From JAWVFN01 sp963696625 (GTDB taxonomy: Bacteria; Actinomycetota; Thermoleophilia; Solirubrobacterales; 70-9), in assembly GCA_963696625.1 (NCBI GenBank), contig CAVOKZ010000004.1, positions 1-23,822 on the forward strand: a stretch of DNA of 23,822 nt, given 5' to 3'. Below, piece after piece: positions 8,097 through 15,376 of this stretch. Position 1 is the first letter of the stretch. Every line of letters begins with the position of its first letter. The notes under the pieces were generated by a model. That model saw nothing but the letters and a program-made list of their open reading frames with translations, was not told the origin of the DNA and did not search any database. Made by a program: the position numbers and the translations under genes.

Positions 8097-9230
8097 GTGA
8101 CCACTAAACGCGGTCCGATCGCGCTCTACGGAGCGACGGGCTACACCGGCAAATTGGTCGCCGCGGAGCTGGCGTCCGCCGGAGTCGACTTCGTCCTCTC
8201 CGGCCGCAGCCGGCCAAAGCTCGAGGCGCTCGCCGAGGAGCTGGGCGGCCAGGTGCCCATCCACCCGGCGTCGCTCGACGATGACGCCGCGCTGCGCTCG
8301 CTGCTCGAACCCTGCTCGGTCGTGATCGATTGCGCCGGGCCGTTTACGGAATTCGGCGAACCGGTTCTGCGGGCGGCGATCGAGTCGGGCGCCCACTACC
8401 TCGACACGACCGGCGAGCAGGCCTACATGAACATGATCTTCAAGCACTTCGGCGCCGACGCCGAGCGCGAGCGGATCGCGCTGATCCCGGCGATGGGGTT
8501 CGACTACGCGCCGGGCGACATGCTCGCCGCATTGACCGCCGAAGGCATGGGGCCGCTGAAGTCGATCGAGCTGGCCTACTGCTGGAAGGACTTCACCCCG
8601 ACGCGGGGCACGATGCGCTCGACGATGCACATCCTCAAAGGCGGCGACGTCGAGTACCGGCGCGGCGCCTGGCGCCCGGCGCCGCAGAGCTTCGGCCGCG
8701 GGCGCTTCGAGTTCGGCGAGGGCTGGGGCTCGCAGAGGATGATGCGCTACCCCGCCGGCGAGCAGATCACCGTCCCCCGCCACATCCAGACCGACAACGT
8801 GCGGACGATCATCACCTCGGCGACCTTCGGCGGCGGCGCGCTGCTCCCGATCATCGGCCAGCCGATGTCGCTGCTGATGCGCACGCCGCTGCGCCGTGCC
8901 TTCGGGCTGGCGATCAACAGGCTCCCCGAGGGCCCCAGCGAGGAGTCGCGGAAGAAGGCGGGGTTCAAGATCGTCTGCATTGCGCGCTCGGGCGACGCCG
9001 AGCGGCGCGGGACGATCACCGGCCGTGACGTCTACGGCCTCACCGCCGCCGCGATCGCGCGCGGGGCGGTCATCGCCTCCGGGCGCAGCTTCCGGGGCAA
9101 GGGCGCGCTCGCCCCGGCGCAGGCGTTCGACCCGAGCGGGTTCCTCGCCGGCCTCGAGCGCTTTGACGTCAGCTGGAACCTCGGCGCGTCGCAAGTGCCG
9201 CAGCCAGAGGCTGCCGAGGCCACCGCCTAA
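8097..9230 (+). CDS. Saccharopine dehydrogenase-like NAD(P) oxidoreductase (trans-acting enoyl reductase type)
   Basis: A 377-residue protein. The N-terminal Rossmann fold starts at once with ALYGATGYTGKLVAAEL (GxTGxTG), followed by VLSGRSRPKLEALAEEL and the DCAGPF motif. This is the pattern of the saccharopine-dehydrogenase-like family that includes mycobacterial trans-acting enoyl reductases of lipid synthesis. Residues YLDTTGE and GFDYAPGDMLA match the family's middle region. The substrate is probably lipid-related rather than saccharopine, but the sequence does not decide this. The start is GTG 8097 with no Shine-Dalgarno sequence and a -10 box 7 nt away. The zinc-ribbon gene follows after 3 nt, so the two are co-transcribed. 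Confidence 0.85.
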   Translation: MTTKRGPIALYGATGYTGKLVAAELASAGVDFVLSGRSRPKLEALAEELGGQVPIHPASLDDDAALRSLLEPCSVVIDCAGPFTEFGEPVLRAAIESGAHYLDTTGEQAYMNMIFKHFGADAERERIALIPAMGFDYAPGDMLAALTAEGMGPLKSIELAYCWKDFTPTRGTMRSTMHILKGGDVEYRRGAWRPAPQSFGRGRFEFGEGWGSQRMMRYPAGEQITVPRHIQTDNVRTIITSATFGGGALLPIIGQPMSLLMRTPLRRAFGLAINRLPEGPSEESRKKAGFKIVCIARSGDAERRGTITGRDVYGLTAAAIARGAVIASGRSFRGKGALAPAQAFDPSGFLAGLERFDVSWNLGASQVPQPEAAEATA

Positions 9231-9233
9231 GAC

Positions 9234-9902
9234 ATGCCGATCCGCGTGGGACCCGAGCGGCCGACGGTCGACATCAGCGACACCGCGACTCCGGGCGGGC
9301 GCTGCCCCGCGTGCGGGCAGCCGCTGTTTCCCTGGATCGAGGGCCCCGATCGCGGCCCGGGCAGCGACTTCGACCACGTCCTCGATCGCTGCGAGAACTG
9401 CCACCTGGCGCTCGAGCGCGAGGACGGCGGCGAGGGCCTCGCCGGCCTGATCGAGGACGCCGCCGCCCGAGTCCGCGCCGGCGGCGAGACGACGCTCGAT
9501 CTCCCCAACGGCGCCAGCCTCCAGGCCGGCATCGGCGCCGAGAACTGGTCGGCGCTGAGGCTCCCGGCCGAGCCCTACGTCCTCAACCCGAAGGCGCTGG
9601 CGCTGCTGCTCGAGCACGAGGGGCTCGAGGGCCACGTCTCCTACCCTGAGCGCCCGGGCATGGCGGCGATGATGCTGACGCTGCTCAACCTGATCACCTT
9701 CAACCACAACTTCGCCGCCGAGGTGCTGCACGGCGGGCTGCGCCCGTCGCAGGCCCGGCCCGGCCCGGCGGCCTGGTTCGTCGATGCCGCGATCACCCTG
9801 CTCACCGCGATCCCCGTCGCAGCGATCAGCGTCGTGCTCGAAGGCGCCGCGTCGCTCGCCGGGCGCGGCGGCGTGCTGCGCGTGACTATCCGCCGGCGCT
9901 GA
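9234..9902 (+). CDS. Zinc-ribbon protein of unknown function
   Basis: A 222-residue protein with no named family recognised. Two CxxC knuckles (CPAC at 24-27 and CENC at 53-56) form a probable zinc ribbon near the N-terminus. An alpha/beta middle part follows (LPAEPYVLNPKALALLLEH), then MAAMMLTLLNLITFNHNFA, and a hydrophobic segment near 183-205 before GGVLRVTIRRR. The C-terminal layout recalls the tail of some actinobacterial SAM methyltransferases, but no SAM motif is seen. The ATG lies 3 nt after the oxidoreductase stop, so translation is probably coupled and a joint role in a lipid or membrane pathway is possible. Confidence 0.7.
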   Translation: MPIRVGPERPTVDISDTATPGGRCPACGQPLFPWIEGPDRGPGSDFDHVLDRCENCHLALEREDGGEGLAGLIEDAAARVRAGGETTLDLPNGASLQAGIGAENWSALRLPAEPYVLNPKALALLLEHEGLEGHVSYPERPGMAAMMLTLLNLITFNHNFAAEVLHGGLRPSQARPGPAAWFVDAAITLLTAIPVAAISVVLEGAASLAGRGGVLRVTIRRR

Positions 9903-9937
9903 TGATTGATTCCTAATACACGTGCCCGCGGGGGCGG

Positions 9938-10024
9938 CGCAGGTCGAGCCTGGCAAGGACGCAGGGAGGCCGCATAGTGGTGACTATGCGGCCTCCCGAG
10001 GACGCCGCCAGGCGAAGGCCTGCG
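9938..10024. terminator. Long nested hairpin between convergent genes (terminator or structured RNA)
   Basis: The inner stem is 15 bp and perfect: GGGAGGCCGCATAGT (9964-9978), loop GGTG, complement 9983-9997. It is enclosed by GCCTGGC (9948-9954) with GCCAGGC (10007-10013), and by CGCAGG (9938-9943) with CCTGCG (10019-10024). The internal loops flanking the inner stem are 9 nt each and both contain GGACGC. It lies between the zinc-ribbon gene and the alpha/beta hydrolase gene. The inner stem alone would serve as a bidirectional terminator; the outer stems are more than a terminator needs. Confidence 0.65.
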
Positions 10025-10053
10025 TCGTCATCCGTGGGTGCGTGGATTGGGAA

Positions 10054-10785
10054 TCAGTCATCTAGTTCCTCGATCAGCCCCGCGACCGCGGCCGGCTGGT
10101 CGACGTGCGCCGGACCGGTTCCGTCGCCGTGCTCGATCTCGGCGCCGCCGAGGCGCTCGGCGAGCGCCTCGGTGCCCTCGAGCACCAGGCTCGGCGTCGC
10201 CGCCGAGACCACGAGCCGTGTGGGCACCCGGTTGGCGACGAGCTTGGCGAACGGCAACGGCCAGGCCGGGACAGCGCCGAGCTCGGCGAACAGACTCGAC
10301 GGGCGCTCGCGCGCGGGTGCCGTGAGCTCGGCCGAGAGCCGCTCGGTGCCCGGCGACAGCGCCGTCAGGGCGCCGCTCATGCAGAGCTCCACCCCCGCGC
10401 CGGCGCCGCCGCTCTGCACCGCGGTGCCGAGCTGGACCCTGTCCGCGGCGAGGCGCTCGGTCGCGATCGCCGAGAAGGCGAGCAGCGGCGGCTCGATCAG
10501 GACGGCGCCTGCGAGGAGCTCGGGGCGGCCGATCAGCAGATCGAGGGCGACGACGGCGCCGAGCCCGGCACCGCAGACGAGCGCCGGGCCGCCGAGCGCC
10601 TCCAGCGCGCGCGCGGCGTCCTCGGCATGCTCATCGATCGTCGTCGCGCGATAGTCCTCGGGAGTGTCGTCGCGCCAGCCGAGCCGCCGGTGGGCGACAA
10701 CCTCACCTCGATCGCCGAGCGCCCGCTCGATCCCGGCCCAGACCTCGGGGCCGGTGCCGGTCTCGTGCAGGCAGAAGGCCCTCAA
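10054..10785 (-). CDS. Degenerate alpha/beta-hydrolase fold protein
   Basis: A 243-residue protein with the alpha/beta-hydrolase plan. The nucleophile elbow reads CGAGLGAVVALDLL, so the G-x-Ser-x-G position is Gly rather than Ser. The oxyanion segment is LHETGTGPEVW instead of the usual HG, and the acid loop after LVVSAATPS lacks a clear Asp. The late His is present (AHVDQPAAVAGLI). It is therefore probably non-catalytic or uses other chemistry. It starts at TTG 10785, whose last two bases overlap the SDR stop (TTGA), so the gene is translated with the SDR. A binding or chaperone-like role for the SDR substrate is one possibility; nothing confirms it. Confidence 0.75.
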   Translation of the reverse strand: MRAFCLHETGTGPEVWAGIERALGDRGEVVAHRRLGWRDDTPEDYRATTIDEHAEDAARALEALGGPALVCGAGLGAVVALDLLIGRPELLAGAVLIEPPLLAFSAIATERLAADRVQLGTAVQSGGAGAGVELCMSGALTALSPGTERLSAELTAPARERPSSLFAELGAVPAWPLPFAKLVANRVPTRLVVSAATPSLVLEGTEALAERLGGAEIEHGDGTGPAHVDQPAAVAGLIEELDD

Positions 10786-11591
10786 TCGCGGGTGGCCGAG
10801 CTCCAGATGCGCTTGACCAGCGGCAGCGCGATGGAGCGCGGTGAGTGCTGGCCGACGAGGGCGCCGGCGCGGTTGAGGGTTCCGGGGACGACGACGCGCT
10901 TGCCCTGCTCGGCGCCGCGGACCGCTGCGGCGGCGACGTCCTCGGCCGTCGACCAGAGGAAGTCGGGGGTGCCCTCCTGCGCCTGCTCGAGGTTGGCAGC
11001 CTCGACGAACTCGGTGCGGACCGGGCCGGGACAGAGCGCGGTCACCGTGATGCCCTTCGGCCCGAGCTCGGAGCTGATCGCCTCGCTGAGGCTGAGGACG
11101 AAGGCCTTGGTCGCGGCGTAGTTGGCGGTGCCGGGCATCGGCTGGAAGGCGGCGGTCGAGGCGGTGTTGATCACGGCGCCCTGTCCGCGGGCGACCATCG
11201 CCGGCACGAACCGCGAGGTCAGGTCGACCACGGCCTCGACGTTGAGGCGGGTCATCTCCAGCAAGCGGTCGCGCTCGGTGCCGGCGAAGGCCGGGCCGCC
11301 GCCGAAGCCGGCGTTGTTGACGAGGACCTCGACCGCGAGGCCGTGGCTCTCGATCGCCTCCTGGAGGCTGTCGCGCCCGGCGGGGTCGCCGAGGTCGGCG
11401 GCGACCGCCTCGGCGCGGACCCCGCTGCCCTCGAGCTTGTGCGCCAGCTCCCGCAGGCGGTCCTCGCGGCGCGCGGCGAGGACGACGTTGTGGCCGCGGT
11501 TGGCGAGCTCGGCGGCGATCGCCTCGCCGATTCCCGAGGACGCCCCGGTGACCAGCGCCGTCGACGACGGCGCCGGGGGAGGCAGGGCCAA
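10782..11591 (-). CDS. Short-chain dehydrogenase/reductase (classical SDR)
   Basis: A 269-residue classical SDR. The cofactor motif is TGASSGIGEAIA (15-26), with AARRED after beta-2, where the Arg favours NADP(H). ADLGD and NNAGFGGG follow, then the catalytic Ser in INTASTAAF and the YAATK Tyr-Lys pair, then CPGPVRTEF. The set resembles YqjQ/DltE-like SDRs that act on lipophilic ketones or alcohols. It starts at TTG 11591, 1 nt after the stop of the 91-residue gene, and its own stop overlaps the hydrolase start, so the three form a coupled operon driven from upstream of 11868. The substrate is unknown. Confidence 0.9.
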   Translation of the reverse strand: MALPPPAPSSTALVTGASSGIGEAIAAELANRGHNVVLAARREDRLRELAHKLEGSGVRAEAVAADLGDPAGRDSLQEAIESHGLAVEVLVNNAGFGGGPAFAGTERDRLLEMTRLNVEAVVDLTSRFVPAMVARGQGAVINTASTAAFQPMPGTANYAATKAFVLSLSEAISSELGPKGITVTALCPGPVRTEFVEAANLEQAQEGTPDFLWSTAEDVAAAAVRGAEQGKRVVVPGTLNRAGALVGQHSPRSIALPLVKRIWSSATRD

Positions 11592-11592
11592 G

Positions 11593-11868
11593 TTAGGAGA
11601 GGCCCTCGCGGGCTTCGCGCACCAGGGTCACCGACTCGGGGAAGACGATCCGGATCGCGTCGCGGACCTGCATCGCCTGCTCGTCGCTGGTCCCCTGGAG
11701 ATTGAGGCGCTCGATCGCGGCGACGGTCATGTCGACCGCGAGCTTGATCGCGTTGTCGGCCCAGGCGACCTTCTGGGCGCCCTGCATCTGCTCGGCCATC
11801 TCGCCGAGCTGCCTGCGCAGCTCGTCCGGGTCGCCGAACAGTCCGCCAAGTCCTTCACCGCCTTCCAT
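11593..11868 (-). CDS. Small conserved-looking protein, first gene of SDR operon
   Basis: A 91-residue protein without a recognised family. It has a Gly-rich start (MEGGEGLGGLFGDP), then mostly helix (ELRRQLGEMAEQMQGAQKVA, DNAIKLAVDMTVAAIERLNL) and a C-terminal part with VRDAIRIVFPESVTLVREA. There is no signal peptide or membrane segment. It is acidic and probably cytoplasmic. Support for it being real: ATG 11868 with TATCAT exactly 7 nt upstream, tight coupling to the SDR (1-nt gap), and codon use like its neighbours. Confidence 0.75.
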   Translation of the reverse strand: MEGGEGLGGLFGDPDELRRQLGEMAEQMQGAQKVAWADNAIKLAVDMTVAAIERLNLQGTSDEQAMQVRDAIRIVFPESVTLVREAREGLS

Positions 11869-11875
11869 GACTTCG

Positions 11876-11881
11876 ATGATA
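11876..11881 (-). promoter_or_regulatory. -10 box of leaderless promoter for SDR operon
   Basis: TATCAT on the minus strand, 7 nt before ATG 11868. It is one of the best matches to TATAAT in the window. No clear -35 was seen. Confidence 0.5.
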
Positions 11882-11923
11882 GACCCGTGACATTCCCGGC
11901 GGCAGCTGTTTGCGCGGCCCGCC

Positions 11924-11929
11924 TAGCGT
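11924..11929 (+). promoter_or_regulatory. -10 box of leaderless promoter for pilin-like gene
   Basis: TAGCGT 6 nt before ATG 11936; there is no Shine-Dalgarno sequence between. Confidence 0.4.
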
Positions 11930-11935
11930 CGTGAC

Positions 11936-12556
11936 ATGTCCAACGAAGGGTCCGCCACCGTCGAGCACGTGGGCCTGGCCACGCTGATTGCGCTGCTCTT
12001 GATCGCCGCGATCTCTGCCCTGGCGTCGAATCCACAGAGCAAGGCGGGCATCGAGCTCGGCCGCGCCATCGGCCACAAGCTCGCCTGCGCGCCCAGACTT
12101 CCGGACCCCTGCCACCGCAACCCCCTCGCCTGGGCCTACGGCTTTCCGCTCGGCAAGCTCGTCCGCTACCTGGCGCCCGACCCGGTCGCGGCCTCGGGCC
12201 TCGTCCCGGTCGACTTCCGCCGCTGCCGACAACGCAGCTGCGCGACGCCGGCGGGCGGCGGGCTGACCGCCTCGAACCGGCGCCTCACCGAGTTCACCGT
12301 CGTCGATGACCGCCGCCGCTCAGACGGCGTGGTCCGCGTCACCTACTGGCTGTACCGCCCGACGCTCGGCTGGGAGCGGATCGATCGGACCGCCGGCGCC
12401 GCCGAGGTCGCCGCCGCCGAGGAGCTGCGGCTTCGCGTCACCGACATCCCGGACCTGATCCCGCTCGAGACCGTCCTCGGCCGCGACCAGTACGACTTCC
12501 CCTCCGCCGAGGAGCCTCCCTGGCGCGGCAGGGTGCCGGGGATCTACCCCGGGTGA
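11936..12556 (+). CDS. Pilin-like membrane-anchored protein of unknown function
   Basis: A 206-residue protein. The N-terminus has the look of type IV pilin or TadE/Flp-like precursors: a very short leader MSNEG, then SATVE with Glu at +5 after the Gly, then a hydrophobic helix (about residues 11-31). The rest is exported or surface-facing if this is right: Cys-containing (CAPRLPDPCH, RCRQRSC), Arg-rich, with beta-like repeats (VVRVTYWLYRP) and a Pro-rich end. No family was recognised for the ectodomain. It stands alone: divergent from the SDR operon and ending exactly where the membrane protein on the other strand ends (TGATCA junction). No prepilin peptidase or tad gene is in the window, so pilus function is only a hypothesis. 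Confidence 0.75.
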   Translation: MSNEGSATVEHVGLATLIALLLIAAISALASNPQSKAGIELGRAIGHKLACAPRLPDPCHRNPLAWAYGFPLGKLVRYLAPDPVAASGLVPVDFRRCRQRSCATPAGGGLTASNRRLTEFTVVDDRRRSDGVVRVTYWLYRPTLGWERIDRTAGAAEVAAAEELRLRVTDIPDLIPLETVLGRDQYDFPSAEEPPWRGRVPGIYPG

Positions 12557-13582
12557 TCAGGTCGGCGCCTTCTCCTCCTTCTTCTTCTCGCCCTTGTCGC
12601 GGCCGGTGTCCTTGTCGGCCGAACGGATCAGGCCGCGGATGTCGGTGGTGCGGAAGACGAAGACGAGTGCGATGAAGCCGAGCAGCGCGGTCCAGGCCGC
12701 GGTCGCGACCTGCTGGCCGACCGAGAAGGCGAGCACCTCGCCGCGCGTCGCCTCGGCTCCGGCGAGTGTCGCGACCAGCAGCGCCTGCTGGGCGCCGGCG
12801 CCGCCGGGTGTCAGCGGCAGCACGGTCGAGACCGACTGCACGCTCATCACCAGCATCACGCTCTCGAACGAGCCGCCGATGTGGAAGGCCTCGAGGAAGA
12901 ACCAGAACGAGGCGAAGCGGAACAGCCAGCCGATGCCCTGCCAGGCCCAGACCTCGCGCAGGTAGCGGGGGATGTCGGTGAGCACGACCGCCCCCTGCCT
13001 GATGCGGTCCCAGAACTTCTCCGCCCGGCGCGCCGTGAGCATGTAGGCGACGACGAGCCCGATCCCCGCGGCCGTGAGGAAGAACATCAGGAAGCGCGGG
13101 TGCTGCGCCCAGAAGGCGACGTCGAAGGCCGGCAGGTCGGGCAGCTCCGGCGGCTTCGGCAGCAGCCCCTGGGTGATCGCGTAGAGCAGAACCAAGATGC
13201 CCGCCGAGGTGTCGAACACCGTCTGCACGAAGAACGACGAGGTGATCGTCGGGTAGGTCGAGTCGCGGATCGAGCGCTTGGCGAGGAAGATCTTGACCAC
13301 GTCGCCGACGTGGGCCGGGATGAAGCTGTTGAGCCCGGCGCCGGCGATGTAGGCGCCGGCGATGCGGTTGAAGCGGACCGTCCTCTCGGGGTAGGCCGCC
13401 CGCAGCACGTTCTGCCAGGCGCGCGACCGCGCGAGCAGCATCCCGAGGTAGAGCGCGAAGGCGATCGCCAGCGCGCCCCAGCCGATCTCGGTGAAGTGGT
13501 TGCCGAAGGCCTGCGCGCCGTCGACGAAGCGATCCCAGCTGCGGCCGAGGTCAATGGCGAGCGGCGGGCTGATCGGGCTCAC
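12557..13582 (-). CDS. Lysylphosphatidylglycerol-synthase/UPF0104-like integral membrane protein
   Basis: A 341-residue polytopic protein resembling the LPG_synthase_TM (UPF0104, AglD-like) family. Hydrophobic segments lie near 33-52, 73-90, 115-138, 163-182, 215-235, 242-258 and 283-310. The family-like motifs are LNSFIPAHVGDVVKIFLAKR (84-103, equivalent to the P-x-x-x-G-D/E region) and LTPGGAGAQQALL (257-269). Members include flippase-like halves of lipid aminoacyltransferases and glycan-export proteins; no catalytic C-terminal domain is present here. The tail is charged (DKGEKKKEEKAPT). It starts at GTG 13582, 7 nt after the DUF2804-like stop, and is third in the dehalogenase operon. Lipid or lipid-linked substrate translocation is the best guess. 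Confidence 0.82.
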   Translation of the reverse strand: MSPISPPLAIDLGRSWDRFVDGAQAFGNHFTEIGWGALAIAFALYLGMLLARSRAWQNVLRAAYPERTVRFNRIAGAYIAGAGLNSFIPAHVGDVVKIFLAKRSIRDSTYPTITSSFFVQTVFDTSAGILVLLYAITQGLLPKPPELPDLPAFDVAFWAQHPRFLMFFLTAAGIGLVVAYMLTARRAEKFWDRIRQGAVVLTDIPRYLREVWAWQGIGWLFRFASFWFFLEAFHIGGSFESVMLVMSVQSVSTVLPLTPGGAGAQQALLVATLAGAEATRGEVLAFSVGQQVATAAWTALLGFIALVFVFRTTDIRGLIRSADKDTGRDKGEKKKEEKAPT

Positions 13583-13589
13583 GTGACTG

Positions 13590-14363
13590 TCACCAGACGG
13601 CGGAGTGCTCTTCCATCACGCCGAAGCCCGAGGCCAGCTCGAGGTCCTCGAGCGACCCGCTGAAGGCGCCGAACTGGTGCCGGTAGCGCGACCGGAACAG
13701 CAGGAAGTTGTCGTCGCGAGCCCGCTCCGACTCGGCCGCGAAGTCGAGCCGCGAGCCGTCGGCGAGGTCGACGCCCGCGAGCCCGTCGAAGTTGACGGGC
13801 TCCGGCTCGTGCGGAAAGCCGTCGATCCAGATCGCGCGCTCGCTGAAGCGCGGCGGGTCGTTGATGCCGCTGACCAGGTTCCAGGCGACGGCGCGGCCGT
13901 CGGCCGTCGCCCCCACCCCGGCCGACCAGAGCCAGTCGGTGTGCCGCTGGTGGTAGCCCGCGGAGACGTCGTCGACCGCCCAGGGCCCGTCGAGGTGAAA
14001 GGTCTTTCCGCCGGCCTCGATCGTCCCGGTCACCTCGATCCCGGCGCGCTTGCGAGTCCAGGCGTAGCCGCGCTCGCCGCTCTCGCAGACGGACTCGATC
14101 GCCTCGCTCTGGCCCAGCTCGAGGTCGGCGCTGACCTCGCCCGCGCGCAGCCTCACCGACGGGCCCTCCAGCTCGACCTCGGAGCCGCCGGGGAGCATCC
14201 GGGTGTGGGCGTAGCGGCCGCCGCCGCCGCGGTCCCAGACCGCCCAGAAGCTGTGCGGCAAGGGGCCGAGCTCGACCTTCGCGGCGCAGAGCATCACCTC
14301 CTCGGAGTAGACGCCGACGTAGCGCCAGCGCTTTCGCAGCCGGCCCTCGCGCAGCAGCGGCAT
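13590..14363 (-). CDS. DUF2804-like protein
   Basis: A 257-residue protein resembling DUF2804 (lipocalin/AttH-like beta-barrel fold). Features are RLRKRWRYVGVYSEEVMLCA near the start, PHSFWAVWDR, then alternating beta-like strands, GPWAVDDVSAGYHQRHTDW, AWNLVSGIND and a late RYRHQFGAFSG. No catalytic motif is known for the family. The start is uncertain. ATG 14363 is the only ordinary start codon after the dehalogenase stop, yet the preceding codons in frame (HEPATLPWRGPAPG) look like protein and contain no ATG, GTG or TTG. The real start may use a rare codon or lie within the dehalogenase gene (an in-frame GTG is at 14633). It is the middle gene of a three-gene operon. Confidence 0.72.
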   Translation of the reverse strand: MPLLREGRLRKRWRYVGVYSEEVMLCAAKVELGPLPHSFWAVWDRGGGGRYAHTRMLPGGSEVELEGPSVRLRAGEVSADLELGQSEAIESVCESGERGYAWTRKRAGIEVTGTIEAGGKTFHLDGPWAVDDVSAGYHQRHTDWLWSAGVGATADGRAVAWNLVSGINDPPRFSERAIWIDGFPHEPEPVNFDGLAGVDLADGSRLDFAAESERARDDNFLLFRSRYRHQFGAFSGSLEDLELASGFGVMEEHSAVW

Positions 14364-14437
14364 CTCATCGGGCGGCAGCGGCAGGCCGGGGCGCCCGGGC
14401 GCGGGGCCGCGCCAGGGAAGCGTCGCCGGCTCGTGGA

Positions 14438-15316
14438 CTACGACCGGCTGAGGAATGAGAGGACCTCCGCGGCGATCTGCTCGCCCGCGTCCTCCTGCAG
14501 GAAATGCGCCGCGCCCTCGATCCGCACCTGCTCGCCGGCCGATGAGATCAGCTCGGTGAAGCGCTCGCCCGCCTTGGGAAACGGGAAGACCGGGTCGCCG
14601 TCGGAGAAGGCCGCCAGCGTCGGCTTGTCCCACTTGCCGAGCGCGTCCCAGACGTCGCGCATCTCCTTGGCGCCCGCGGCCCCCTCTTCGATCGGCACCA
14701 GCAGCGGAAACGAAGTAGCGCCCGCCTTCGACTCCGCGTTCGGAAACGGCGCCTCGTAGGCGGCGACGACGTCGTCGGGAAGCTCGGTCGCGGTGCCGCC
14801 CTGGATCACGAAGCCGACCGGCAGGTCCGGGTTCTTCTCGGCGAAGTCGCGCCAGGCCATGAAGCCCTTGCTGACCCGCCCGGTGAAGATCCCCGTGTTC
14901 ATGATCACCAGCGCGCCGACCCGGTCGGCGTTCTCGACCGCCCAGCGCAGGCCGATCGGCCCGCCCCAGTCCTGGACGACGACCACGGCGTCGGAGAGCT
15001 CCAGCGTCGCGAGATGCTGGGTGATCGACTCGACGTGGCGGTCATAGCTGTACCAGCCGATGTCTGTCGGCTTGTCCGAGCGCCCGAACCCGGGCATGTC
15101 GGGACATATAACGCGGTTCCCCGCCTCGACCAACGGCACCAGCATCTTGCGGTAGAGATAGGCCCAGCTCGGCTCGCCGTGAAAGCAGACGATCGGGCGC
15201 CCCGCTCCTTCGTCCACCCGGTGCAGCCGCAAACCGTCGACCTCGGTGTATTTGGGCTCGAAATCGAACCCGGTCAGGCCCTCGAAACGCTCGTCGGGAG
15301 TGCGGAAAGCATCCAT
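14438..15316 (-). CDS. dhmA: Haloalkane dehalogenase, HLD-I type
   Basis: A 292-residue alpha/beta hydrolase with the haloalkane dehalogenase set. The oxyanion segment is HGEPSWAYLYRKM (46-58). The nucleophile is Asp116 in VVVVQDWGGPIG, with halide-holding Trp117 next to it. The cap has FMAWRDF with Trp155, matching the second halide-binding Trp of DhlA-type (subfamily I) enzymes. The acid is Asp239 or Asp241 in FSDGDPVF, and the base is His271 in AAHFLQED. It would hydrolyse a carbon-halogen bond to an alcohol; the natural substrate is unknown. ATG 15316 has TACGCT 8 nt upstream. It heads an operon with a DUF2804-like gene and a flippase-like membrane gene, an unusual setting that suggests a lipophilic substrate. 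Confidence 0.88.
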   Translation of the reverse strand: MDAFRTPDERFEGLTGFDFEPKYTEVDGLRLHRVDEGAGRPIVCFHGEPSWAYLYRKMLVPLVEAGNRVICPDMPGFGRSDKPTDIGWYSYDRHVESITQHLATLELSDAVVVVQDWGGPIGLRWAVENADRVGALVIMNTGIFTGRVSKGFMAWRDFAEKNPDLPVGFVIQGGTATELPDDVVAAYEAPFPNAESKAGATSFPLLVPIEEGAAGAKEMRDVWDALGKWDKPTLAAFSDGDPVFPFPKAGERFTELISSAGEQVRIEGAAHFLQEDAGEQIAAEVLSFLSRS

Positions 15317-15324
15317 CGCGCGGC

Positions 15325-15330
15325 AGCGTA
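15325..15330 (-). promoter_or_regulatory. -10 box of leaderless promoter for dehalogenase operon
   Basis: TACGCT on the minus strand, 8 nt before ATG 15316, without a Shine-Dalgarno sequence. Confidence 0.4.
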
Positions 15331-15376
15331 TCCGTCTCTGAAGGGAAACCTCCTCTCTGCCACACTGTTGCGCTCA

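Noticed and set aside
8097..9230. Lysine-pathway saccharopine dehydrogenase
   Set aside because: Only the Rossmann part matches; the middle and C-terminal parts follow the enoyl-reductase-like branch and no lysine genes are nearby.
8055..9956. 633-codon minus-strand frame opposite the oxidoreductase and zinc-ribbon genes
   Set aside because: Arg/Gly/Ala-rich mirror of real genes without motifs; both plus-strand genes are convincing.
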